Assembly: GCF_016925495.1 (NCBI RefSeq)
Contig: NZ_CP070491.1
Span: 186,001 to 250,000 of the forward strand
Reading direction: 5' to 3'
Length of the DNA: 64,000 nucleotides
Source: Methylococcus sp. EFPC2
GTDB taxonomy: Bacteria; Pseudomonadota; Gammaproteobacteria; Methylococcales; Methylococcaceae
The position numbers and the translations under genes were made by a program. The first letter of the stretch is position 1, and every line of letters starts with the position of its first letter. Positions 29,169 through 39,433 of the stretch are shown piece by piece. The notes beneath the pieces are model-generated. The model saw only the letters and a program-made list of their open reading frames with translations. It made no database searches and was not told where the DNA came from.

Positions 29169-31496
29169 CTAGAACAGGCGAAACCCGCCGCTTTCTTCCG
29201 CCGGCGGCGGCTGGCCGCCCGCGCACGGCGAATAGCTCTTCGGCGCCGATCCGTGTATGAAAGGGTAGGGGCTCGCACTGGGGCAGCTCTCGCTCGCCCG
29301 CAAGCCGTTGTCCCGGTCTATCCAGACGGTTTCGATGTCGTCCGGCGGGATCAGGTCCAGCGGTTCGCGGCTGATCTTCCTCAGCGTCTGAGCCCATATC
29401 TGCAAGGCGCCCTGCGCGCCGGTCAGCTTCGCCGGCTGGTTATCGTCCCGGCCCACCCAGACCACGCCCAGATAATCCCCGGTGAAGCCGGCGAACCAGC
29501 TATCCCGCAGGTCGTTGGTGGTGCCGGTTTTGCCGGCGGCGTTCAGCTCTGGAGAGATGATGTTGTAGGCCGAGCGTGCCGTCCCGTCGCGCAACACTTC
29601 CTGCAAGGCCGTGTTGGTCAGGTAGACGGGGCCGGGGTCCAGCGCCTGCCGCACATTGAGGGCATAGCGCTGCAATGGCTGACCCTCCTGGGAGACCACC
29701 GCCTGGATGGCGCGCAGCGGCGTGATGAAGCCGTCGCTGGCCAGTGTCTGGTACATCTGCGTCACTTCCATGGGGCTGAGCGAGCCGGTGCCGAGCAGGG
29801 TGGCCGGATAGGTGTCCAGCGGGCGCTCCACGCCCAGATTGCGCAAGGTCCTGAGCGTGTGCGCGACGCCGACATCCATGCCCAGGCGTACCGTGGCGAG
29901 GTTGTAGGAGTGCGCCAGCGCGCTGTGCAGGGGCACGGCGCCATGTTCCTTGTTGTCGTAATTATGCGGGCTCCAGGGACCGCCGCCGGGATTGGGAATC
30001 CGTAATGCCGTATCCTGCAGCGGGGTGGCCAGCGTGTATTTTTGCGGATCGCTCAAGGCCGTCAGGTAAACCACCGGCTTGTAGAGCGAGCCGATCTGCC
30101 GGACCGAATCGAGCGCGCGGTTGAATCCCGAGGCTTGCGCGTCGCGGCTGCCGACCAGCGCGGCGATCTCGCCGTTGGATCGCCGGGTGACGACGGCCGC
30201 GGTTTCCAGGCCTTCGGTGCGGGTCTGCTTGTCGAGCTTGGGCATGGTGGCGGCGATGGCCGCTTCCAGTTGCTGCTGGGCTTCGACGTCGAGGGTGGTG
30301 AATATGCGCAATCCTTCCGAGGTCAGATCCTCGTTGCGATACTCGGCCTGAAGCTGGCGTTTGACCAAGTCGAGGAAGGCGGGATAGCGGCTGATCGCCT
30401 GGTGCGGGTTCTTGACTGTGTCCAGCGGCTTGGCCTTGGCGGCGTTGGCCTGGGCGGTGGTGATGTAGGCCTGCTCGGCCATTTCGTCCAGCACCAGGTT
30501 GCGGCGCTTGAGCACTCTTTCCGGATTCTTGAACGGGTCGTAATAGGAAGCCCCGCGCACCAGCGTCACCAGTAAGGCGATGTGATGCAGTTCCAGTTCG
30601 TCCAGCGAGCGGCTGAAATAATACTGGCAGGCCAGGCCGAAACCGTGAACGGCGCGCGCGCCGTCCTGACCCAGATAGATTTCGTTGAGGTAGGCCTCGA
30701 GGATTTCGTCCTTGCTGTAGCGGGCCTCCAGTACCAGGGCCATCACCGCTTCGTTGATCTTGCGCCACCAGGTCTGTTCGGAACTGAGGAAGAAGTTTTT
30801 CACCAATTGCTGGGTAAGCGTGCTGCCGCCCTGGACGATGCCGCCGGCCAGCAAGTTGGCCCACATGGCGCGCAGGATGGCCCTGGGCGAGATGCCGAAG
30901 TGGTTGTAGAAGTCACGGTCCTCGGTCGCCAGCAAGGCGTTAATCAACACCTTGGGTGCCTGGTCGAGCTTGATCAGCACCCGGTCTTCCTTCAGCGCGG
31001 GATAGAAACTGCCGATCTGCACCGGTTCCAGACGCAGTATGGCCGCCGGCTGCCCGGCCTCCACATCGTCCACGGCCTCCACGCGGCCGTCGGCCAGGCG
31101 CACGCGGATGTCCCGCGCCGGTTCCGATTTGTCCGCGAAGCGGAACTCGCGGGTCTTGATGCGGACCTCGTTGCCTTTGCGGGCATAGGTCGCCTGGGTC
31201 GAGAGCGTGGGATCGCTGCGGTATTTCAGCTCATCGAGCAGAGCCGTCAGCCGTCCGGCATCCATGGGCAGGTCGGCGAACAATTCCGTCGGGCTCGCAT
31301 AGACCCGGGCGGGGAGGGCCCAGCGCTTGCCTTCGAATTGCTGCCGCACGGAATAGTCCTGGTAGCCGACGTAGGCGACCAGTGCGACCAGCAGGGGAGG
31401 GACGACCAGGAACAGCAGCCGTTTTAGCCAAGCGGGCCAGCCGGCTTTGGGAGGCTTTGCAACGGGCGTAGCGGGTGGTTGCCGTCTATTCGGCAT
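29169..31496 (-). CDS. mrcB: Penicillin-binding protein 1B
   Basis: Bifunctional class A penicillin-binding protein that polymerises and cross-links peptidoglycan. The 775-residue product has a cytoplasmic tail, one membrane span (about residues 27-46), a UB2H-like segment and a GT51 glycosyltransferase domain (TEDRDFYNHFGI with the catalytic Glu, GGSTLTQQLVKN). The transpeptidase domain follows with SLYK, HSYN and KTGT motifs. The regulatory UB2H part is what separates 1B from 1A. LpoB, its usual activator, is not in this window. Confidence 0.95.
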   Translation of the reverse strand: MPNRRQPPATPVAKPPKAGWPAWLKRLLFLVVPPLLVALVAYVGYQDYSVRQQFEGKRWALPARVYASPTELFADLPMDAGRLTALLDELKYRSDPTLSTQATYARKGNEVRIKTREFRFADKSEPARDIRVRLADGRVEAVDDVEAGQPAAILRLEPVQIGSFYPALKEDRVLIKLDQAPKVLINALLATEDRDFYNHFGISPRAILRAMWANLLAGGIVQGGSTLTQQLVKNFFLSSEQTWWRKINEAVMALVLEARYSKDEILEAYLNEIYLGQDGARAVHGFGLACQYYFSRSLDELELHHIALLVTLVRGASYYDPFKNPERVLKRRNLVLDEMAEQAYITTAQANAAKAKPLDTVKNPHQAISRYPAFLDLVKRQLQAEYRNEDLTSEGLRIFTTLDVEAQQQLEAAIAATMPKLDKQTRTEGLETAAVVTRRSNGEIAALVGSRDAQASGFNRALDSVRQIGSLYKPVVYLTALSDPQKYTLATPLQDTALRIPNPGGGPWSPHNYDNKEHGAVPLHSALAHSYNLATVRLGMDVGVAHTLRTLRNLGVERPLDTYPATLLGTGSLSPMEVTQMYQTLASDGFITPLRAIQAVVSQEGQPLQRYALNVRQALDPGPVYLTNTALQEVLRDGTARSAYNIISPELNAAGKTGTTNDLRDSWFAGFTGDYLGVVWVGRDDNQPAKLTGAQGALQIWAQTLRKISREPLDLIPPDDIETVWIDRDNGLRASESCPSASPYPFIHGSAPKSYSPCAGGQPPPAEESGGFRLF

Positions 31497-31664
31497 AAGC
31501 GGAATCGGACATGCGGGTCGGTGTGGCGATTAGTGCTGCGCGATGGAGACCTTGAGATCTGCGCCGGGCAGGGTGATGAACTCTTGCTGAAACGGGTTTG
31601 GCTCCGGGAGTGAACGTCGATCGGGTAGCGAGCGGACACCCCGGTGTATAGTTTACTCCCTCGG

Positions 31665-33065
<1,401 letters not shown>

Positions 33066-33104
33066 GAGTGTTTCGGAGCGTCGATATTATTGGGGGCGGG
33101 CGGC

Positions 33105-33581
33105 TTAACGGTGGGCGATGAAGTCGGAGCCCGCGCCGTCGGCATCGTGAAGGCCGAGGATTTCACCGCGATGCGCCCTTCGCCCCTGTTCCAATATGGG
33201 CACCAGGCCGCCGGCGATCGGATAGTCCCGCAGGTGTTCCGGGGCGACCCAGGCGGCCGCCGTCACGTCGTCGCCGGCGCTGGGAGCGGTTTCGGCCGGG
33301 GAGGTGAGTCGGGCGAGGAAGTCTACGATCAGGTAGTGGAAACCCTCCTGGCGACGCTCCACCGCGGCGAGGATGGGGCCCACGGTCACGTCCAGCCCGG
33401 TTTCTTCGCGCACTTCCCGGCGGCAGGCCGTAACGAGGCTTTCGCCGGCTTCCAGCCGGCCACCGGGGGCGTGCCAAAGCCCTTGTGCGGGCGGTTTGCC
33501 GCGGCGCACCAGCAGGACGCGTTCCCGGTCGTCGAAAACGATTGCGCTGACGCCGATGGCCGGGGTCGGAGCCGGGGTCAT
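33105..33581 (-). CDS. Nudix hydrolase
   Basis: Nucleoside-diphosphate-linked hydrolase of 158 residues. The Nudix box is complete: GGRLEAGESLVTACRREVREETGL fits Gx5Ex7REUxEExGU, here split as GRLEAGES and REVREETG. The N-terminal AIGVSAIVFDDRERVLLVRRGK is typical of the ADP-ribose/MutT-like group, but substrate cannot be assigned. Its ATG overlaps the gltX stop (ATGA), so it is co-transcribed with gltX; a longer open frame upstream is a gltX shadow. Confidence 0.88.
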   Translation of the reverse strand: MTPAPTPAIGVSAIVFDDRERVLLVRRGKPPAQGLWHAPGGRLEAGESLVTACRREVREETGLDVTVGPILAAVERRQEGFHYLIVDFLARLTSPAETAPSAGDDVTAAAWVAPEHLRDYPIAGGLVPILEQGRRAHRGEILGLHDADGAGSDFIAHR

Positions 33582-34978
33582 GTGACTTCGCCGGCGAATT
33601 CCGCCAACCGGCGGTGTATGAGAAACGGATCCAGGGCCGCGTAAAGCTTGCCCAGTTCGGGCCCATCCAGGCGGCCGCTCAACGCGGCGCGCAGCGGCAT
33701 GAACAATTGCTTGCCTTTCGCTCCCGTGCGCGCCTTGAGTCCGGTCATGAAGAGATCGAAATTCTCCCCGGCCTCGGAGGCGGCGTCCAGGGCCGCCAGA
33801 TAGAAGCCGGTGCCTGCGTTTTGGGCGACCGCGGCTTCCTCGGCGCCCACTAACAGTTCTTCGGTGAAGAGTATACGCGCCCATTCGTGCGCCTGATCGG
33901 GAAACACGCAGTTGCTGCGCACGATATCCAGGAACAGCGCTGTACGGTTGGCCGGCAGGATGGCGCGGGTTTCTTCGCGCAGCCATTGCAACAGTTCGCT
34001 GTCGTCCGCTGCGCGAACCGCCAATTCCTGCCAGTGCTTGAGGTGGGCAATGTCGAATCGGGAGGGCGATTTGCCCAGGTGGGCAATGTTGAACTTCGCT
34101 TTGAGTGCGGCGAAATCCAGCAAGTCGTCCTGTTCGTAGTGATGGCCGACCCGCGCCAGCATGTTGAGCAGCGCGGAGGGGAAATAGCCTTCTTCGCGCA
34201 ATTGCTTGATGCTGCGGCTGCCGTTGCGTTTGGACAGGGGTGCGCCGTCTTCGCCGAGTATCAGTGCAATGTGGGCATAGGAAGGGGAGGCTAGCGCCAG
34301 GGCCCGCAGCAGCAGTAATTGTCTCGGCGTGTTGCTGAGATGGTCTTCGCCCCGAACCACACGGCCGACGCTCATGAGCGCGTCGTCGATCGCGTTGCAG
34401 AAGAAGAAGGCGGGAGAGCCGTCGGCACGGCGTATGATGAAGTCGCCGATGTCGTCGGTGGCGAATTTCTGCGGCCCCCGCACTTCGTCGTCGAATTCCA
34501 CGCTGACTCCGCGCGGCACACGGAAACGCAAGGTGGGCTGCAGACCCTGGTCCCGGCGGCGTTCGACTTCTTCCCTGGTTAACCGCGAGCATTTGCCGCT
34601 GTAACGGGGCGGCTGGCCGGCATTGAGCTGCACCTTGCGGGAAATTTCCAGCTCACTCGCCGTGCAGAAGCAGGGATAGGCCAAGTCGTCTTGTTCCAGG
34701 CGCTCATAGTAATGACGATAGATTTCCCCCCGGCGCGACTGAAAATAGTCAACCTCGGGCTGGGCCGAGCCGGGGCCTTCGTCCCAGGTCAAACCCATCC
34801 AGCGCAAGTCGTCGAGCAGTTCCGAGACGAATTCCGGACGGCTCCGTTCGGCGTCGGTGTCCTCGATCCGCAGGAGGAAACGGTCGCCCAAGAGCGCGCT
34901 GAACAGTGCGGTGCGCGCATTGCCTAGGTGCATCAGTCCGGTCGGGCTGGGGGCGAAGCGGGTTTTTCGAGGGCTCAT
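33578..34978 (-). CDS. gltX: Glutamate--tRNA ligase
   Basis: Class I synthetase charging tRNA-Glu. The 466-residue product starts MSPRKTRFAPSPTGLMHLGNART, containing the HIGH-like element, and has the KMSKS-like LSKRNGS. The FCTASELE and CSRL segments lie where zinc-binding cysteines occur in some members. I chose the ATG at 34978; a 16-residue extension has no family support. In-frame overlap with the Nudix gene suggests coupling. A second, non-discriminating paralogue elsewhere in the genome cannot be excluded. Confidence 0.95.
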   Translation of the reverse strand: MSPRKTRFAPSPTGLMHLGNARTALFSALLGDRFLLRIEDTDAERSRPEFVSELLDDLRWMGLTWDEGPGSAQPEVDYFQSRRGEIYRHYYERLEQDDLAYPCFCTASELEISRKVQLNAGQPPRYSGKCSRLTREEVERRRDQGLQPTLRFRVPRGVSVEFDDEVRGPQKFATDDIGDFIIRRADGSPAFFFCNAIDDALMSVGRVVRGEDHLSNTPRQLLLLRALALASPSYAHIALILGEDGAPLSKRNGSRSIKQLREEGYFPSALLNMLARVGHHYEQDDLLDFAALKAKFNIAHLGKSPSRFDIAHLKHWQELAVRAADDSELLQWLREETRAILPANRTALFLDIVRSNCVFPDQAHEWARILFTEELLVGAEEAAVAQNAGTGFYLAALDAASEAGENFDLFMTGLKARTGAKGKQLFMPLRAALSGRLDGPELGKLYAALDPFLIHRRLAEFAGEVT

Positions 34979-35075
34979 GGCCTTGGGTCTTGGCGTTCCA
35001 AAAAAGGACCGGCACTTTAGCAACAAGGGCCGCGGGGCGGCAAGGAGGCTCGGGCCGGGCTCCGGGGAGGGGCGC

Positions 35076-35843
35076 TTACGGCGACTTCCTGTTCAGCACG
35101 CCGCTCGTAGTATCCAGCAGGCCTTCCGGTACCAAGGATGGCGTGCTTATCCAACGAGCTTTCAGCGGCACCGGGGTCAGCGTGCAAGTGCGCTTGATTG
35201 CGCGGATCGCATAGGCGGCCGCCAGGTGGGCCATGGATCGTCCGAACAGGGTGGCCGGTGTGCGGATCGTGTGATCCAGGGAGTAGTCGAAGCCGGCCTG
35301 CCATTCGGCCTCGATGCTTAGCTGGTTTAACCAGTCGATCAGGCGGTGGTGAGCAATCAGCTTGTCCCTCATGTCGCCCTGGAAGGGGGGGAGGCGCTTG
35401 AACAGTCCGGAGAGGCTCCAAGGGTTCAAACCCAGGATGTGCAGATGGCCGCCGGGTTTCAGGACTCGCTCGATTTCCGCTAGCACGGCCCTGGGCTCGT
35501 TTTCGAATTCGAGCAGGTGGGGGAGTATGGCGGTATCGATGCTGGCGGTGGCGATGGGGAGTTGATCCGGGTAGGCCAGGGTCAGATTCAGCGGCGTAAG
35601 CCCGCCATCGGCACTGGCTGACAGCAAGATGAAGTCACGCCGCGATTCGTCGCTAATGTATTGATTTTCTGAGAATATGGGGCCAACTTGTAATATCTTA
35701 TGATTATAAGTAGGATGTAATATGTCCAAAAGGTACGATGCTTCGGCCTTTTGCAAAGTTACTCCAAGCTTCGTCGTTCGGTACCAGGCCATGAACGCTT
35801 GGCGAGGATGCGGCGATGGAGTGCTGGTTTCTTTTGATCTCAT
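35076..35843 (-). CDS. SAM-dependent methyltransferase, YafS-like
   Basis: A 255-residue class I methyltransferase-like protein. The usual glycine-rich motif I is degenerate (ILQVGPIFSENQY), while later motifs are recognisable: AILPHLLEFENEPRAVLAEIERVLKPGGHLHILGLNPWSL. The PHLLEFxxxPxxxLxEIxRVLxPxGxL pattern matches the YafS family. As in E. coli, it lies next to the membrane-bound lytic transglycosylase gene mltD, here in divergent orientation across 60 bases. Its substrate is unknown. Confidence 0.85.
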   Translation of the reverse strand: MRSKETSTPSPHPRQAFMAWYRTTKLGVTLQKAEASYLLDILHPTYNHKILQVGPIFSENQYISDESRRDFILLSASADGGLTPLNLTLAYPDQLPIATASIDTAILPHLLEFENEPRAVLAEIERVLKPGGHLHILGLNPWSLSGLFKRLPPFQGDMRDKLIAHHRLIDWLNQLSIEAEWQAGFDYSLDHTIRTPATLFGRSMAHLAAAYAIRAIKRTCTLTPVPLKARWISTPSLVPEGLLDTTSGVLNRKSP

Positions 35844-35903
35844 TGTGTTGAGCGGCTCGTTAATGCAATGACTCGCCGAGTGTCTATCCAGAAGGAAACA
35901 ATC

Positions 35904-37553
35904 ATGAAGCAGCGAAAGCCTAACGGTCGTTTTCTATGCTGTGCGTCGATATTTGCGCTGTTCCTGAGTGCCTGTAGCCAGCAGGGCGGCAAGGTCAAAA
36001 GCGATGCGAGTTTAAGCGAGAACGCTGCGGCAGAGTCAACGGCGGCGGGCAAGTCGCGCATTTTTCATATATCCCGGAAACGGGGCGCCATCAGCATCGG
36101 TGCCAATGGCAAGCCCAAATACGACAATCTTTGGGACCGTTTGTTCGATCTTTATGCGTTCCCCGAGGTTGAGCACCAGGATATCGAGCGCGAACTCAAC
36201 TGGTTCATCAACCACCCCAGTTACATCGAACGGGTCCAGGAGCGCGCCGAGCCGTTCTTGTATTCCATCATCCTGCATATCGAAAAGCAGCATGTGCCGG
36301 GTGAAATTGCCCTGCTCCCGGTAATCGAAAGTGCCTTCCAGCCTCACGCCATTTCTCCTGCCAATGCGGCAGGACTGTGGCAGTTCATCCCGGCCACCGG
36401 GAAAAACTACGGGTTGAAGAAGAGCCGCTCGTACGACGGACGCCGCGACGTTTATGCGTCCACTCGGGCTGCGGTCAAATATTTGAAAAAACTGCGCGCC
36501 GACTTTAACGGCGACTGGTTGCTGGCCGTGGCCGCCTACAACTGCGGTGAAGGTGCCGTGTCCCGCGCGATCCAGAAAAACGCCGCCAAAGGATTGCCCA
36601 CCGACTTCTGGTCTTTGGATCTGCCGCAAGAAACGCGGTCCTATGTGCCGCGCTTGTTGGCGGTTTCTCGCCTGTTCGTGGATTCCGAACGCTATGGCAT
36701 CGATTTGCGGCCTATTCCCAACAAAGCGCTATACCGGGCGGTCCGGGTGAAGGACCAGTTGGATCTGGCTTTGGCCGCCGACGCCGCCGATATCAGCCTG
36801 AATCAGTTGATAGCGCTAAACCCCGGCTTCAAGGGGCAATATGCCGATGTGGACGGCAGCTATCATCTTTACGTGCCGGCTAATAAGAGCAAAGGATTTA
36901 AAGAGGAGTTGGCGCGCCTGGTACAGGAGCAAGCCGTCTTCGGTGGCAATTCGATGCAGAAAGAAGTGTCGCCGGTGCAGGATGAGCTGGAGGTTGCGCA
37001 ATCTGAGGAGCATACGGTCTCCATAAAGGAAAAATCGAGGTCCGATACCACGCATGTCCACGCGAAGAAGGCTCAGTCTCGCGATGATGAACCCGGCACT
37101 TCGGTCAAAGTCGTCCACAAGCTGCGAGGCGGAGCGGAAGATGACGAGGCATTGAACAGGAAGCAGGCCAAGGCCGGCGAACCGGACAAGAAGGCGGTCT
37201 ACACCGTGCGCAACGGCGACACTTTGTATTCGATCGCCCGCAGCCATTCGGTGGGGGTCGATGATTTGACCAGCTGGAACAAGTTGTCCAAAAAGAACGG
37301 TATACGGCCGGGTATGACCTTGTCACTGGCCGCCAAGGATACCACCGCCAGAAAACTTCCCCTCTCGGTTGCCGGAGCGGGTATCAGATCCTCCCAGTCG
37401 ATCAAATACACCGTGCGCCAAGGTGATTCGATTTTTGCGATTTCCAAACGCTTCAATGTCAGCGTGGCGGAACTGCGGAAGTGGAACGGTCCGAGGGCCG
37501 ATAAGCAGTTCAAGCCGGGCGTCAATCTGACCGTGGCTGCCGACAGGAACTGA
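35904..37553 (+). CDS. mltD: Membrane-bound lytic murein transglycosylase D
   Basis: Outer-membrane lipoprotein that cleaves peptidoglycan glycan strands to 1,6-anhydromuropeptides. The 549-residue product has a lipobox (FLSAC, Cys near residue 21). An SLT domain with the catalytic Glu in LLPVIESAFQP and the AAGLWQFIPATGKNYGL block follows. Two C-terminal LysM repeats (YTVRNGDTLYSIAR near residue 433 and YTVRQGDSIFAISK near residue 500) bind peptidoglycan. The start at 35904 has an aaggaa ribosome binding site. A linker of low complexity separates SLT and LysM regions. Confidence 0.95.
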   Translation: MKQRKPNGRFLCCASIFALFLSACSQQGGKVKSDASLSENAAAESTAAGKSRIFHISRKRGAISIGANGKPKYDNLWDRLFDLYAFPEVEHQDIERELNWFINHPSYIERVQERAEPFLYSIILHIEKQHVPGEIALLPVIESAFQPHAISPANAAGLWQFIPATGKNYGLKKSRSYDGRRDVYASTRAAVKYLKKLRADFNGDWLLAVAAYNCGEGAVSRAIQKNAAKGLPTDFWSLDLPQETRSYVPRLLAVSRLFVDSERYGIDLRPIPNKALYRAVRVKDQLDLALAADAADISLNQLIALNPGFKGQYADVDGSYHLYVPANKSKGFKEELARLVQEQAVFGGNSMQKEVSPVQDELEVAQSEEHTVSIKEKSRSDTTHVHAKKAQSRDDEPGTSVKVVHKLRGGAEDDEALNRKQAKAGEPDKKAVYTVRNGDTLYSIARSHSVGVDDLTSWNKLSKKNGIRPGMTLSLAAKDTTARKLPLSVAGAGIRSSQSIKYTVRQGDSIFAISKRFNVSVAELRKWNGPRADKQFKPGVNLTVAADRN

Positions 37554-37707
37554 AGTTCCTCGAACCGGTCGCGAGGTGCTCGGCGTTTTCGTCTTTAGTT
37601 CGGCTGCGTCGCTCTCTAGGTATCGGAAGTTCGGATATGGGAAGCGGGACGCTCAGTCTCCCGTGCGATGGTGAGCCTACGGTTTAGTGAAGTGCCATCG
37701 CCCCGAT

Positions 37708-38400
37708 ATGCTAACGGTCCTTGATCCCGACGATCCCCTGCAACCCTTCCCGAGTGTGAGCGAGGCGCTAAACGAGCCCAACGGCCTGCTGGCGGTCGGA
37801 GGATGCCTCGCTCCCGCGCGTCTGGAATCGGCTTACCGCCATGGCATATTCCCGTGGTACGGCGCTGGGGAGCCTATCTTGTGGTGGTCTCCCGATCCTC
37901 GCCTGGTGTTGCGGCCGGAACACTTGGTTACGACCCGGAGTCTGAGAAAACTGCTCAGGCAGGGGCGATTCGAGTTCCGTTTCGACACCGCGTTCGATGC
38001 CGTCATCGAGGCATGCGCCGAACCGCGCGCTTATGCGGATTCAACCTGGATCACCCCGTCGATGAAGCGAGCCTACAACGATCTGCATCGGCTGGGTTTG
38101 GCTCATTCCTTCGAAGTCTGGCTTGACGGCGCGCTCGTTGGCGGTTTGTACGGTGTCGCTATCGGCCGGGTATTCTTCGGCGAGTCCATGTTTCACCGCG
38201 TCAGCAACGCGTCCAAAGCCGCTTTCGTCCTAGGCGCGGAACGCTTGCAGGCTTGGGGCTACGCCTTGATCGATTGCCAGGTTCATACGTCGCATCTGGA
38301 GGGTTTCGGTGCCCGTGAAGTGGCGCGCAGCGATTTCATCGACATGCTGCATGTCTATTGCAATCAATTCGTTGCGGAACAGGCCTGGTGCCGCCCATGA
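37708..38400 (+). CDS. aat: Leucyl/phenylalanyl-tRNA--protein transferase
   Basis: Adds Leu or Phe from tRNA to N-terminal Lys or Arg of proteins, creating N-end rule degrons for ClpS-ClpAP. The product (230 residues from the ATG at 37708, or 237 from a GTG at 37687) contains EPNGLLAVGGCLAPARL, GIFPWYGAGEPILWWSPDPRLVL and CQVHTSHLEGFGAREVAR, all diagnostic. It overlaps ate by 4 bases, and clpA and clpS are nearby, so most of the N-degron pathway is encoded within 5 kb. Confidence 0.95.
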   Translation: MLTVLDPDDPLQPFPSVSEALNEPNGLLAVGGCLAPARLESAYRHGIFPWYGAGEPILWWSPDPRLVLRPEHLVTTRSLRKLLRQGRFEFRFDTAFDAVIEACAEPRAYADSTWITPSMKRAYNDLHRLGLAHSFEVWLDGALVGGLYGVAIGRVFFGESMFHRVSNASKAAFVLGAERLQAWGYALIDCQVHTSHLEGFGAREVARSDFIDMLHVYCNQFVAEQAWCRP

Positions 38401-39116
38401 GGAGAATCTCCCTCTATCTTGATCGTCCCCACGATTGTTCTTATCTAGCCGGTCGTGAGGCGCGTTTGGCTTATGTCGATCCGACGCTGTCCATGACAAC
38501 GGAAATCTACGGCGAGTTGGCGCCGCTGGGGTTTCGTCGCAGCGGCAATCTGGTTTATCGACCCCAGTGTCCTGGGTGTTCCGCTTGTGTTCCGGTGCGC
38601 ATCCCGCTCTCGCGCTTTCGGCCGAACCGTTCGCAGCACCGTATCGAGCGACTCAATCGGGACGTGATCGTGACGATGCGCCCAGCCGCCTACACCGACG
38701 AGTCCTACGAACTGTTCCGGCGCTATCTGGGCGCGCGCCACAGTGACGGTGGAATGGCCGACTCCGGGGCGGGTGAGTTCATCGGCTTCTTGGCCAGCGA
38801 TTGGTCCGACACGGTATTTATCGAATTTCGTCTTGAAAAACGGTTGTTTGCGGTGGCAGTCGTGGATCGGTTCAAGGATGCCTGGTCTGCTGTGTATACC
38901 TTTTTCGATCCGGACTACGCCGCAAGAAGTCCGGGCGTTCTGGCCGTCTTATGGCAGATCACCGAAGCGCGGCATTTAGGGTTGGATTGGCTATATCTGG
39001 GTTACTGGATAGGGGCCTGCCGGAAAATGGCTTACAAGACCCAGTATCGGCCATTGGAAGCTTATGTTGGCGGGCAATGGCGATTGTTCGAAAAAGGCGA
39101 GAACATTGAATATTGA
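38397..39116 (+). CDS. bpt: Aspartate/glutamate leucyltransferase (Ate/Bpt family)
   Basis: Arginyl-tRNA-protein transferase-like enzyme; bacterial Bpt members transfer Leu to N-terminal Asp or Glu, feeding the N-degron pathway. The 239-residue product shows RPHDCSYLAGREA near the start, the CPGCSACVPVRIP cysteine cluster and LYLGYWIGACRKMAYKTQYRPLE. The ATG at 38397 overlaps the aat stop. Which acceptor residues it recognises cannot be read from sequence alone; an ate symbol is also used for this family. Confidence 0.93.
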   Translation: MRRISLYLDRPHDCSYLAGREARLAYVDPTLSMTTEIYGELAPLGFRRSGNLVYRPQCPGCSACVPVRIPLSRFRPNRSQHRIERLNRDVIVTMRPAAYTDESYELFRRYLGARHSDGGMADSGAGEFIGFLASDWSDTVFIEFRLEKRLFAVAVVDRFKDAWSAVYTFFDPDYAARSPGVLAVLWQITEARHLGLDWLYLGYWIGACRKMAYKTQYRPLEAYVGGQWRLFEKGENIEY

Positions 39117-39182
39117 TGTGCTAACATCGCCCTTTTTGAGGCGCTGTACCGCGCCGCGTTCAGGGCGATAGAGACGGGGTTT

Positions 39183-39401
39183 ATGTCGAAAGAAGATCAG
39201 ATCGAAATGGAAGGCAAGGTCATAGAAACCTTGCCCAACACGACTTTTCGAGTGGAATTGGATAACGGGCATGTCATCATTGCCCATATTTCCGGCAAGA
39301 TGCGCAAGCATTATATCCGCATCCTGACGGGCGACCGGGTGAAGGTCGAGATGACCCCCTATGATCTGACCAAGGGACGCATCACCTTTCGCCAGCGCTG
39401 A
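39183..39401 (+). CDS. infA: Translation initiation factor IF-1
   Basis: S1/OB-fold protein binding the ribosomal A site during initiation. The 72-residue product, starting [20 protein letters not shown] and ending [16 protein letters not shown], is textbook IF-1 in length and sequence. The aat-ate-infA order followed by convergent clpA is common in gammaproteobacteria. A strong intrinsic terminator starts immediately after the stop codon. Confidence 0.98.
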   Translation: MSKEDQIEMEGKVIETLPNTTFRVELDNGHVIIAHISGKMRKHYIRILTGDRVKVEMTPYDLTKGRITFRQR

Positions 39402-39433
39402 GAGACGGCATCAGGCCGTCTCGGGGGTTTTTT
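39402..39433 (+). terminator. Intrinsic terminator of infA
   Basis: Stem gagacggc (39402-39409) with gccgtctc (39415-39422), a 5-base loop, then ggggg and six T residues (39428-39433). It begins at the last base of the infA stop region and its right half lies inside the 3' end of the convergent clpA gene, so clpA's last codons are shaped by the terminator. Confidence 0.85.

Noticed and set aside
33105-34592. 495-residue extended version of the Nudix gene
   Set aside because: The extension is the antisense-free alternate frame of gltX; the Nudix fold begins at MTPAPTPAIG, which overlaps the gltX stop.
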